Shown: piece after piece, positions 42,638-49,802 of the stretch
Layout: each line of letters starts with the position of its first letter
How positions within the stretch are numbered: the first letter of the stretch is position 1
Source of the DNA: Pseudobdellovibrionaceae bacterium
Lineage (GTDB): Bacteria > Bdellovibrionota > Bdellovibrionia > Bdellovibrionales > Bdellovibrionaceae
Assembly (NCBI GenBank): GCA_019637875.1
Contig: JAHBUW010000001.1
Coordinates: forward strand, 186,001-250,000
DNA: 64,000 nucleotides
Direction: 5' to 3'
Notes under the pieces: model-generated
Database searches by the model: none
The model's input: only the letters and a program-made list of their open reading frames with translations
Told to the model about the DNA's origin: nothing
Program-made: the position numbers and the translations under genes

Positions 42638-43111
42638 TCATTTCAGGTCGGCTTCGATCAAACGGCCCAGCTGCTCCTTCAATTTTTCGAATGAGGTTTG
42701 TCCCAGGACGGCCGCCTGACGGGCTTCAATCTTTTCGGTCACGCGGATCGCGTCTTCGATCACACGTCGGCCCTTCGCTGTGAAGCGAATCCGTTTCGCG
42801 CGCAGATCGTTCGGATCGGCTTCGCGGCGGCAGAGGCCCCGCTTCTCGAGGTGGGCGAGCTGTTGGCTGATGGCCTGCTTCGTCACGCCCGCCAGGCGCG
42901 CGAGCGTTTGCGCGCTGGAACCTTCCGGCGAGATGAATCTCAAGATATTGAAATCTGTGACCAGTAGATCCCGGTGCCCCCGGGCGTGAAGCTCGGCGAC
43001 GAGTTCGTCTTCGAACTGCCGGAACAGCACGACCAAGTAGCGACCCAAGGGCTGGGCGGAGTTGAGTTCGTCGGCTTCGATGCGAATATCGGGAAGGCGG
43101 GACCGGGTCAC
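42638..43111 (-). CDS. MarR-family transcriptional regulator
   Basis: A 157-residue winged-helix regulator. The DNA-binding region is TLARLAGVTKQAISQQLAHLEKRGLCRREADPNDLRAKRIRFTAKGR (wing: DPNDLRAKRI), flanked by helices that form the dimer. The start is GTG in a GTGA overlap with the stop of the hydrolase gene, with AAAGGAA just upstream; a longer frame is a shadow. It is translationally coupled to the alpha/beta hydrolase, and four inverted half-sites sit over the operon promoter, so autoregulation in response to a small molecule (maybe a hydrolase substrate) is likely. The last codons carry one copy of the 9-bp repeat of the MITE-like element. Confidence 0.88.
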   Translation of the reverse strand: MTRSRLPDIRIEADELNSAQPLGRYLVVLFRQFEDELVAELHARGHRDLLVTDFNILRFISPEGSSAQTLARLAGVTKQAISQQLAHLEKRGLCRREADPNDLRAKRIRFTAKGRRVIEDAIRVTEKIEARQAAVLGQTSFEKLKEQLGRLIEADLK

Positions 43112-43941
43112 GGGGATTTCCTTTCGAGCCATTCGCCGAGAAGCGCGGAAAGCTCCGCCGTGTTCTCTTCGGCGACGAAGTGCCCCACTTGATCGAAGGT
43201 CATCACGCGGGCGTAGGGAAGTTCGGAGCGCCAGCGCGCCAGGTTGCGGGGACCGATCAGGCGATCCTCCAGGCCCCAGGCGATCAGCACGGGAAGTTCG
43301 CGTAGACGTTTCAGGATGTCGTCGTTCCGCCACGCGGGCGCGCCGAAATCGAAAAGCGCGCGCATAAAACCCACGGCCCCTTCGCGATCACGCGCGGTGG
43401 GGAACTGATCCATGTAGTGGCGGTGACGTTCGCGCGTGAGCGGATTTTTGCGACCCCAGGCCATTTTCAAAAGCACGCGGGGCGAGAAGTTGAAGCTCCG
43501 GTAAAGCCAGGGCAGCACACCCCATTGAAGGAGTCGCGCCTGGGACTTCATCTGGGGTTCGGTTTCGATCAAGGGCCACAGCCAGGTGTTCAGAAGGATG
43601 ACGCCGCTCACGACGGGGCGGGGCTCGAGGACGGCGGGCAGAGCGATCACCGCACCGAAGTCGTGGACCAGCAAATGGCAGGCGTCGATCTTGAGCATCG
43701 TCAGCCATTCGCGAAAGCGTCGCCGGTGGGCCGCGAGGGAATAGTCCGCGTCCACGGGTTTGTCCGAAGCGCCGAAGCCGAGGTGATCGAGGGCGAGCAC
43801 GCGGTAGCGATCCTTCAGGCTTTCGATGAGCTTCGCGTATTCGCCCGAGTGGGTCGGGGTGCCGTGGGCGATGACAAGGACCGGTCCTTCTCCTTCGTCA
43901 CGGTAGAAAAGCCGTCCGTCGGAGACTTGAAAATGGGGCAA
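43108..43941 (-). CDS. Alpha/beta hydrolase, haloalkane dehalogenase-like
   Basis: A 277-residue cytoplasmic hydrolase. The nucleophile elbow is LLVHDFGAVIALP, where Asp follows His as in haloalkane dehalogenases and epoxide hydrolases; most lipases have Ser there. The oxyanion loop is HGTPTHS, the acid residue could be in GLEDRLIG and the catalytic His in DQVGHFVAEE. Reaction on halogenated or epoxide compounds is possible, but the true substrate is unknown. Start is TTG with GGAGGT upstream. MarR-type control of the operon would fit a substrate-inducible enzyme. Confidence 0.82.
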   Translation of the reverse strand: MPHFQVSDGRLFYRDEGEGPVLVIAHGTPTHSGEYAKLIESLKDRYRVLALDHLGFGASDKPVDADYSLAAHRRRFREWLTMLKIDACHLLVHDFGAVIALPAVLEPRPVVSGVILLNTWLWPLIETEPQMKSQARLLQWGVLPWLYRSFNFSPRVLLKMAWGRKNPLTRERHRHYMDQFPTARDREGAVGFMRALFDFGAPAWRNDDILKRLRELPVLIAWGLEDRLIGPRNLARWRSELPYARVMTFDQVGHFVAEENTAELSALLGEWLERKSP

Positions 43942-43961
43942 AGTCCACCTCCACCCACATG

Positions 43962-44005
43962 GTCAACGAGCTTGACCAATTTAGTCAATAGAGTTGACTA
44001 AATTG
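43962..44005 (-). promoter_or_regulatory. Double MarR operator (four half-sites)
   Basis: Four five-base half-sites follow one another: GTCAA (43962), TTGAC (43972), GTCAA (43984) and TTGAC (43994), spaced by 5, 7 and 5 bases. The second pair extends to a perfect 12-bp inverted repeat, CAATTTAGTCAA / TTGACTAAATTG (43977-44005). The two dyads are 22 bp apart, two DNA turns, which allows two dimers on one face. The region lies 21-64 bases upstream of the hydrolase start codon and covers its promoter; TAAATT may be the -10. Confidence 0.65.
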
Positions 44006-44936
44006 AGACGAGGGGCCGGAGTTCAAAGCAGACGTGGGGTTTCTGGCGGTGGAAATCCTTGGGGATCGTGCGCGCGGTGATGTCCCGGATCTCGGCGATC
44101 TCGTGCAGTCCGGGCTCCAGTTTGAATCCCTGCTTGTTGGCCGAGAAGTACATCTTCCCGCCGGGCTTCAGCCGCAGCAGGCAACTTTCGATCATCCACG
44201 CGTGATCGCGCTGCGTGTCCAGGACGTCGGTCATCTTTTTCGAGTTCGAAAAGATGGGCGGGTCCATCACGATGAGGTCGAACTCGCGCGCTCCGTCCTC
44301 TTCCAGGTATTTCAGAATATCCGCGCGCAAGAATTCGTGCCGGGCGGGATCGATGTCGTTCAAAGTGAAGTTGCGCTTCGCCCAATCCAGATAGGTCGCC
44401 GACAGATCCACGCTCGTGACGGTGGCGCCCCCAAGCGCCGCCGCCACCGAGATCGCGCCCGTATAGCAGAACAGATTCAGGACGCGCCGGTCCTTCGCTT
44501 CTTTGCGGATCGTTTCGCGCAAAGGCCGGTGATCCAGAAAAAGCCCGGTGTCCAGATAGTCCGTCAGGTTCACCCAGAAGCGCGCGGCGCCCTCGCGGAC
44601 CTCTTTGAACTCTTGGGCGTCGCCGGTCTTTCCGTATTTGTCCGTGCGGGTTTGGGTCATCCGGCGCTTCAGATGCACGCGGGCCTCGGCCGGGAGGCCG
44701 AGCTCGGGCGCGATCAGGGGAAGCGCGGCCAGAATCTCGTCCAGATGCTGGCGGTCGCGGGGCGAAGACTCGAAACCTTTGTCGTAGACCAGGAACTCGT
44801 CTTTATAGAGATCCACGAAGAACGGATATTCGGGGATGTCCCAGTCGTATAACCGGAACGCCTCGAATCCCAAGCGGTCGGCCCAGGGCTTCAGCTGCTT
44901 CAGGTTTTTCGAAAGGCGGTTGGCGATCATCGACAT
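43998..44936 (-). CDS. RlmK-like class I rRNA methyltransferase
   Basis: A 312-residue SAM-dependent methyltransferase that resembles the C-terminal RlmK half of E. coli RlmKL, which makes m7G2069 in 23S rRNA. The N-terminal part (RLSKNLKQLKPWADRLGFEAFRLYDWDIPEYPFFVDLY) has the RlmI/RlmK-type start. The SAM motif is RRVLNLFCYTGAISVAAALGG, and the catalytic-loop motif DPPIFSNSKKM is close to that of RlmK (DPPTFSNSKRM). It is a stand-alone protein without the RlmL half. Its stop codon lies inside the MarR operator of the hydrolase operon. Confidence 0.85.
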   Translation of the reverse strand: MSMIANRLSKNLKQLKPWADRLGFEAFRLYDWDIPEYPFFVDLYKDEFLVYDKGFESSPRDRQHLDEILAALPLIAPELGLPAEARVHLKRRMTQTRTDKYGKTGDAQEFKEVREGAARFWVNLTDYLDTGLFLDHRPLRETIRKEAKDRRVLNLFCYTGAISVAAALGGATVTSVDLSATYLDWAKRNFTLNDIDPARHEFLRADILKYLEEDGAREFDLIVMDPPIFSNSKKMTDVLDTQRDHAWMIESCLLRLKPGGKMYFSANKQGFKLEPGLHEIAEIRDITARTIPKDFHRQKPHVCFELRPLVSI

Positions 44937-44971
44937 TGAGGTCGCGGTCCTTCTGGGTTAGGCAAAGGCGT

Positions 44972-45865
44972 ATGCAAGCGGCCCTGGTCTTACACGAATT
45001 GCGGCGGAAGTCACCGCAGGCCCGTTGGGCCTTCCTGATTCATCAGGGGGTTGTGTTTTTTGCCGGCTATCGGCCGGCGGATTGTTTTGCCGACGATAGG
45101 CCGGCGGATGGGCGCCCGACCTCGGCGGTCCTGAAGCTTCTGCAGGGGATCTTCGATCGTCATCGGGACCACTCGTTCTTCCTGTTGCGTTCCCGGATCT
45201 ATCTGAGCGATCCGCCCGGGCCTATGGAGAAGGGCTTCATCGACCTCGTGGCGAAGCGCTTCAGCGTCGTCGAGGGGGAAGCGGTGGGACGCCTCGAAGG
45301 CCCTCTGGAGTGGCGCGAGGTGGTGCCCCTGGAGGACGAGTACTACGAAACCCAGCTCCCCACGAGCACGGGGCAACTGACCCAACGTAGCTTACGCACC
45401 GAAGAGGAAATCGTCGCGGCGCTGGCGGAGCTTGAAGCGCAGATCCCGCGCGGCGACGTTTTACATGACTACAGTCGACCCATCGGCGCGATCCTCACGC
45501 GCGGTGAGGGCGAGGTCGTGGGCCACGCGCTGCACTCCGGAGCGATCAACAAGACCCGTCACGCCGAGATCGATCTGATTCAGGGACTATTTCGCGCGGG
45601 ATTCACTCCGCAAAAGGACGAGCGCTATACTTTGTACGTCTCGCTGAAGCCCTGCCGCATGTGCGCGGGAACGTGGGCGGAAGTCTTCACGGGTTTTGAT
45701 CTGCAAGTGAGGTATCTGCGGGATGACCCCGGCACGAAGGCGCGGGGGACGGAACTCGAAGCGCGGGGGCTTATTCGCCCTCTTGGCCCGCCAGCTCCGG
45801 AGTCGGCGGAAGGGGATCGCCGCTCGTCTCGAGCTCGTCCGCGTCCGTTCCGGTCGGAGCCGTAA
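44972..45865 (+). CDS. Bd3614-type cytidine deaminase-like protein
   Basis: A 297-residue protein. The C-terminal half has the zinc motifs of the CDA/deaminase fold: HAE in NKTRHAEIDLIQGLF and PCxxC in LKPCRMCAGTW. The N-terminal ~140 residues (LIHQGVVFFAGY...LKLLQGIFDRHRDHSFFLLRSRIYLSD) match the N-terminal domain known from Bdellovibrio Bd3614-like deaminases. Substrate unknown; nucleic acid or nucleotide editing has been proposed for such families. Near residue 30-47 a 9-residue tandem repeat (FAGYRPADC FADDRPADG) is encoded by a 27-base duplication. The ATG at 44972 has AAAGGCG upstream. The 3' end overlaps the convergent lipoprotein gene by 95 bases. Confidence 0.75.
   Translation: MQAALVLHELRRKSPQARWAFLIHQGVVFFAGYRPADCFADDRPADGRPTSAVLKLLQGIFDRHRDHSFFLLRSRIYLSDPPGPMEKGFIDLVAKRFSVVEGEAVGRLEGPLEWREVVPLEDEYYETQLPTSTGQLTQRSLRTEEEIVAALAELEAQIPRGDVLHDYSRPIGAILTRGEGEVVGHALHSGAINKTRHAEIDLIQGLFRAGFTPQKDERYTLYVSLKPCRMCAGTWAEVFTGFDLQVRYLRDDPGTKARGTELEARGLIRPLGPPAPESAEGDRRSSRARPRPFRSEP
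45058..45111 (+). repeat. In-frame 27-base tandem duplication with internal palindrome
   Basis: Two adjacent 27-base units start TTTTGCCG at 45058 and 45085 and differ at four positions. GGCCGGCGGAT is identical in both. They encode nine residues each within the deaminase, and parts pair as GCCGGC-TATCG / CGATA-GGCCGGC. This looks like an inserted or expanded palindromic repeat kept in frame. Confidence 0.7.
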
Positions 45866-46598
45866 CGCCGCCGTCTGTGCCCGTGGGGGCGGTGGGTCCC
45901 ATCTCGGTGTCGGGAGCGGGTGTTGTCAGTTCAGGGACCGTCAGCACGTCGCCCGAGGGCGCCGTCACTCCCGAAGGAGAGGTCTCGCCCGCGACGGGCG
46001 GGACGGTCAGCGAAGCGTCCATGGCTTCCATCTTTTCGATCTGTTTCTGCAGAGTCACGTGATCCAGGTCGTTCTCGAGCAGGGCGCGGCGAACTTGTTT
46101 CAAGTCGCGGTACCAGCCGATGACCAGATACTTCATATCCAAATAGTTGCCTTGATCGTCGTAGAAGTGAAAGGCGACGACGAGATAGTACTTCGAGCAA
46201 GCCGCACCCGCGCACTTCGCGCGGTAAGTGATGACGGGTTCGCCGGGCTTGGTTTCCACTTTTCCCGATTTCACTTTGTCCATCACGGCGTTGGCCGAGA
46301 TCTGGATGCGCTTTTCTTCTTTTTTAGTTTTGTTGTTCAGCGTGAATTCCAGAACGCCGGTCCACGAGGGAACGTTCTCGACGACGCCGTTGTCGCTGAC
46401 CATCAGCGATTTCAAATCGATTTCGAATTGAGCTTTTTCATCGGGCGCGCCGCCCGGCTGTTGCGTCGTGATCTTGAAATCCGGAGTCGTGATCTTGGTG
46501 TCTTTCATGAAGACACCTTTTTCGCACGCGGCGAGAAGGCTCATCATGACGATGGCGCCGACGGTGGTGCGAATCAACTGTGAGTAGCGCAGGTTCAT
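45771..46598 (-). CDS. Lipoprotein of unknown function with Pro/Thr-rich tail
   Basis: A 275-residue lipoprotein: signal ending MMSLLAAC. A beta-rich domain covers residues ~35-165 (VPSWTGVLEFTLNNKTKKEEKRIQISANAV, TYRAKCAGAACSKYYLVVAFHFYDDQG), followed by a helical stretch and a ~75-residue tail of Pro, Thr, Ser and Asp (TVPELTTPAPDTEMGPTAPTGTDGG). GGAG lies five bases before the ATG. The last 95 bases overlap the deaminase gene on the opposite strand, an unusually long convergent overlap. Probably surface-anchored. Confidence 0.7.
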   Translation of the reverse strand: MNLRYSQLIRTTVGAIVMMSLLAACEKGVFMKDTKITTPDFKITTQQPGGAPDEKAQFEIDLKSLMVSDNGVVENVPSWTGVLEFTLNNKTKKEEKRIQISANAVMDKVKSGKVETKPGEPVITYRAKCAGAACSKYYLVVAFHFYDDQGNYLDMKYLVIGWYRDLKQVRRALLENDLDHVTLQKQIEKMEAMDASLTVPPVAGETSPSGVTAPSGDVLTVPELTTPAPDTEMGPTAPTGTDGGVTAPTGTDADELETSGDPLPPTPELAGQEGE

Positions 46599-46758
46599 AA
46601 CAACTCCGGTTCTTCCAGAAGTGGTATGAGCAAGCGGTGTGCCAAAGCGAGACATTTTTAGTCTCGTCTTTTCAGCTAGTTGCGCGGGAGTTGTGAAAGT
46701 GCGCACCCGGGGGATGGGGGGAGGGCAGCGAATTGGGTCACCGCCCCCCAGGGTTTAG

Positions 46759-47772
46759 TCAGATGCCGCTCTGTACAGGAACCTTCGCCAGATACTCCGC
46801 CGGCACGTCGCTGACGGTGAGCGCTTGCGCCTGCTGACGTTCGCTTTCCGCAAGCAGCGTCGAAAGGTAACGCTCCGTCGAGCTCGGCACGATGGCGACG
46901 ATGGTCTTTCCTTGATTCGCGGGATCGGCGGCGACCCGCAACGCGGCGGCGATCGCCGCGCCCGAGCTGATGCCGACGGGAATGCCCTCGGTCTTGATGA
47001 CCTCGCGCGCGGTCTTCAGTGCTTCGTCGGACGAGACCTTCTCGATGCCGTCCACGATGCCTTTATCCATGACGGGCGGAATGAAGCCCGCGCCGATGCC
47101 TTGGATTTTGTGCGGGCCGGGGGCGGCGCCGCTCAAGACGGGGCTTTCGCTCGGCTCGACGGCGATCATTTTCACGGAGGCCTTCTTCGCCTTCAGCACT
47201 TGGCCCACGCCGGTGATGGTGCCGCCGGTGCCGACGCCCGAGACGACGATGTCGACGGCGCCCTGGGTGTCGTCCCAGATCTCGTTCGCGGTGGTGGTGC
47301 GATGGATTTCGGGGTTGTCGGGATTTTCGAACTGACGGGTCAGATAATAGGTCTCGCCGCCCTCGGGTTTATCCGCCAGCGAGAGTGCTTTGGCGATGGC
47401 GCCCTTCATGCCCAGCGGCCCCGGGGTCAGGATCAGCTTCGCGCCGAGCAGGAGGAGCAGCGTACGACGCTCTTGCGACATCGTTTCGGGCATGACGAGC
47501 GTGAGCGGATAACCTTTCGCCGCGCACGCGAAAGCCAGCGCGATGCCGGTGTTGCCGCTCGTGGGTTCAAGGACGGTCATGCCGGGTTTCAGCTGGCCGC
47601 GCTTCTCGGCGCCTTCGATCATCGCGAGGCCGATGCGGTCCTTCACCGAGCTGAGCGGATTGAAGAACTCGAGTTTCAGCAGGATTTTTCCGGGCAGACC
47701 TTTCCCCAGTCGTTGCATTTGGACGAGGGGGGTACGGCCGATGGTTTTCGTGATGTCGGAATAGATGGGCAT
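46759..47772 (-). CDS. cysK: Cysteine synthase A (O-acetylserine sulfhydrylase)
   Basis: A 337-residue PLP enzyme making cysteine from O-acetylserine and sulfide. The PLP lysine is in [11 protein letters not shown], the substrate loop is [12 protein letters not shown], the phosphate-binding glycine loop is [11 protein letters not shown] and the last conserved Ser is in [11 protein letters not shown] ~20-residue C-terminal extension follows the usual end. It starts within a 180-base region shared with a divergent small secreted protein. Cytoplasmic, PLP-dependent. Confidence 0.93.
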   Translation of the reverse strand: MPIYSDITKTIGRTPLVQMQRLGKGLPGKILLKLEFFNPLSSVKDRIGLAMIEGAEKRGQLKPGMTVLEPTSGNTGIALAFACAAKGYPLTLVMPETMSQERRTLLLLLGAKLILTPGPLGMKGAIAKALSLADKPEGGETYYLTRQFENPDNPEIHRTTTANEIWDDTQGAVDIVVSGVGTGGTITGVGQVLKAKKASVKMIAVEPSESPVLSGAAPGPHKIQGIGAGFIPPVMDKGIVDGIEKVSSDEALKTAREVIKTEGIPVGISSGAAIAAALRVAADPANQGKTIVAIVPSSTERYLSTLLAESERQQAQALTVSDVPAEYLAKVPVQSGI

Positions 47773-47952
47773 GGGGACCTCCGGGTCGGAGCCTCGATTG
47801 TACTCCTCTGTCCTCCTCGGTCGCCCGAAAAGCGGGCTCTGACACTCTGATTCATCTGAAGTTTTTGGATAGAGCGCCTGCTCGACGTGCGGTTCTTTTG
47901 CTCCTCGGTCAGCATCGTGTTAGCGACGGCTTATCCATTAGGGGGATTCAAG

Positions 47953-48228
47953 ATGAAGAATTTCGTTTTCGCAGCTGTTGTTCTCGCGTCGGTCAGTCTG
48001 TTCGCTCAAACTTCGTTCCAAGTCGGTGGTCCTGCGGACCAAGACCTGCCTCCGGGCGCGAAAGTGGACTACGTTTCGTGGTGCCAAGGTGACAGCGTGA
48101 TGTCGGAAAACCGTGACGGTGAAGTCGTGCAAAACTTCGACTGCTCGGACATCTCGGAAGGCACTCGCTGCGTGGAAAACTCGGTCCGTAAGGGCGAGTG
48201 GACCATCGTCTCGGCAACCTGCAAGTAA
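47953..48228 (+). CDS. Small secreted four-cysteine protein
   Basis: A 91-residue protein with signal peptide MKNFVFAAVVLASVSLFAQ. The mature ~72 residues have four Cys (SWCQG, NFDCSD, TRCVEN, ATCK) with near-regular spacing, so two disulfides are likely. Polar and acidic overall. GGGGGA upstream supports the ATG. No family recognised; it could be a secreted effector or a periplasmic structural protein. Monocistronic by placement. Confidence 0.65.
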   Translation: MKNFVFAAVVLASVSLFAQTSFQVGGPADQDLPPGAKVDYVSWCQGDSVMSENRDGEVVQNFDCSDISEGTRCVENSVRKGEWTIVSATCK

Positions 48229-48300
48229 TCGCTAGTCCTACGGACGGACGTCCGGCAAGTCACGACCCTCTCCTGCCGATCAGTGGGGGAGGGGGACGAC

Positions 48301-49116
48301 GTGGGAAAAGCCGACAAGTACGGCGACGCATTTGGTACGGCGCGATTTGATCGTGCCGTGCATAGCTTCGCACGTGACCCGGTGCTTGCGCTTCCGTTTC
48401 TCGTTTTCAGTTTCGCGGTTCTCGCGATCTTTCTGCCTCCGACCACGGTCCGTTTGGGCCTCGGTTCTTTCGGTGGCCTGATTTACGGCGCCGTTCTGGC
48501 CGTGGCTTCCGCTCTTTACCTGGGATTTCTGCTGACCTTCGTTTCGCGGTGGCAACTGCGTCTTCTTGAACAAATCGAAAAGGTGGAAAAGCCCGATCCG
48601 CGCCGTTCACTGCGTTCGCTTCTGAGCCCGCGTGAGTTGATGGTGACGGCTCGCTTGGCGCGGACGTCGCTTTTCGCCTTCGTGGGTCCTCTGTCGCGGA
48701 AGTTCTTCGCGCAAGAAGCGCGTTACTCTTTGGAGTTGGTCGGTCGCACCTGGAAGGGCGAATCCGAAGACGGCGCGCGAATCTTCGAACAACACGAAAA
48801 AGAACTGCGCGAGGCCCGCGCGAAAATGCCGCTGATCCCCTTTGAGGTGACCCTGGCCTGGGGCGCGGCCGCGCTGGTCTTCACGCTGCTGCCCCAGTCG
48901 TTCATGACGACGTCAGTCCGTTGGATGTTCTTCCCGCTGATTTTGACCGTGGGCTTTTCGGTGAGCTGCGCGTGGCTGGATTGGGCCGCGATCTGGTTGC
49001 GCCACCGCGAGTGGGCGCGGCAGCGTCTGCTTGCCGAGAAAGAGCGGCGCGCTCCACCGAAGCTCGGTGACATCCGTGGACCGAACTTCCTCGAGTCGCG
49101 CCGTCGCGCGGGCTAA
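48301..49116 (+). CDS. Multi-pass membrane protein of unknown function
   Basis: A 271-residue protein with four hydrophobic segments (residues ~28-50, ~60-85, ~180-200, ~210-232) and an internal soluble loop (SRWQLRLLEQIEKVEKPDPRRSLRSLLSPRELMVTARLART). The tail is basic. Start is the GTG at 48301 after GGGGGAGGGGG; a GTG six codons upstream is the alternative. No domain recognised. A hairpin follows. Confidence 0.6.
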   Translation: MGKADKYGDAFGTARFDRAVHSFARDPVLALPFLVFSFAVLAIFLPPTTVRLGLGSFGGLIYGAVLAVASALYLGFLLTFVSRWQLRLLEQIEKVEKPDPRRSLRSLLSPRELMVTARLARTSLFAFVGPLSRKFFAQEARYSLELVGRTWKGESEDGARIFEQHEKELREARAKMPLIPFEVTLAWGAAALVFTLLPQSFMTTSVRWMFFPLILTVGFSVSCAWLDWAAIWLRHREWARQRLLAEKERRAPPKLGDIRGPNFLESRRRAG

Positions 49117-49120
49117 ACGC

Positions 49121-49146
49121 AAAAAGGCCTCCATCTGTGAGGCCTT
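49121..49146 (-). terminator. Hairpin terminator between convergent genes
   Basis: AAGGCCTC and GAGGCCTT pair around a seven-base loop. The T-run (five) is on the minus strand, so it fits transcripts arriving from the 27-residue frame at 49297-49380, but it can also stop the plus-strand membrane gene. Confidence 0.55.
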
Positions 49147-49172
49147 CGTGCGAGGGCTCCTTCAAGCCCCGC

Positions 49173-49228
49173 CATTCAATCTATCAGATTGTCGATCACG
49201 CATTCCCAAATGCGCGATCAGTTGAATG
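49173..49228. ncRNA. Candidate structured RNA (three-way junction)
   Basis: CATTCAA (49173-49179) pairs with TTGAATG (49222-49228). Inside are two further hairpins: TCT-ATC-AGA and CGCATT-CCCA-AATGCG, the latter extended by GATC/GATC. Read as RNA this folds into a three-way junction. It lies downstream of the 27-residue frame on the minus strand and could be its 3' UTR or a small RNA. No known family is recognised. Confidence 0.3.
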
Positions 49229-49296
49229 CTGATCCGACGACCGCGAATTCCCATGCGGGCGACGGACCCCTCCCATACCTTCACTGTTTTGGATTG

Positions 49297-49380
49297 TTAG
49301 AAGAAAGCGCTCGCGTTCTCAACGATGAGTAAGAGTGAGAGAGCCGCGACAAATGACATGGTCAGATATTTCTTGATCAC
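49297..49380 (-). CDS. 27-residue membrane or secreted peptide
   Basis: A tiny frame: GTG start, TAA stop, protein MIKKYLTMSFVAALSLLLIVENASAFF. Two lysines are followed by a hydrophobic core and ASAFF, which is either a membrane helix or a signal peptide with a cleavage site at ASA. AAGGAG lies eight bases before the GTG. It stands alone in a 680-base region with promoter-like AT-rich DNA upstream. A second tiny membrane protein is at 35015-35104. Confidence 0.5.
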   Translation of the reverse strand: MIKKYLTMSFVAALSLLLIVENASAFF

Positions 49381-49709
49381 TATGAGTCTCCTTCAACGTA
49401 CCGCTATTTGACTCGTACCTTTCTTTACGGTTGGTGGGGCGCCCGACTTTAGTCCGTCGAACTGTTTTACGAATTTTTTGGACTCGTGTCCCAGATCGAA
49501 ACAGGACGCGCGTGAAATTCGCTCTGGATGCGGTTTTTAGGTGATTTTCAGAAGGGAAAGTGGGCTCAGCGTAACCATAGTTTCACTGATGTTCACAATT
49601 ATGAATCACGCTATTTGAGTTTTTTCTTCGAAGCTTTCGACAACACCAAGGACCGCGTCGGTTTCTAAAACTTTCCGTCGCTTCATTTCGTTCTCGCGGG
49701 CCCGCGCGC
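49381..49709. other. AT-richer intergenic region upstream of the 27-residue frame
   Basis: About 330 bases without any plausible gene. The left part should contain the minus-strand promoter of the 27-residue frame. The right part leads to the sigma-54-type promoter at 49710 and may hold activator sites; TTCA-N6-TGAA-like dyad symmetry around 49593-49606 is the only candidate seen, and it is weak. Confidence 0.3.
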
Positions 49710-49725
49710 TGGCACCCCGATTGCC
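49710..49725 (+). promoter_or_regulatory. Sigma-54-type (-24/-12) promoter of the lytic transglycosylase gene
   Basis: TGGCAC (49710-49715) and TTGC (49721-49724) match the RpoN consensus TGGCACG-N4-TTGCA, with the invariant GG and GC separated by exactly ten bases. The lipoprotein transglycosylase starts 78 bases downstream. Sigma-54 control would mean that an enhancer-binding activator switches this gene. Activator sites upstream are not obvious. Confidence 0.5.
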
Positions 49726-49802
49726 CTTAGCTACATCACAAGTGTTTTTACAGTCTGTGAATGTGTTTCTGGCCGCCGGGGGTTGGTGGCCGAGGGGTAA
49801 AG

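Noticed and set aside
42273-42719. Two ORFs of about 95-120 codons on both strands
   Set aside because: Their peptides mirror each other (SERSFLP / KKRSFRN) because of the long inverted repeat; they cover no known domain and overlap the hpf terminator and marR end.
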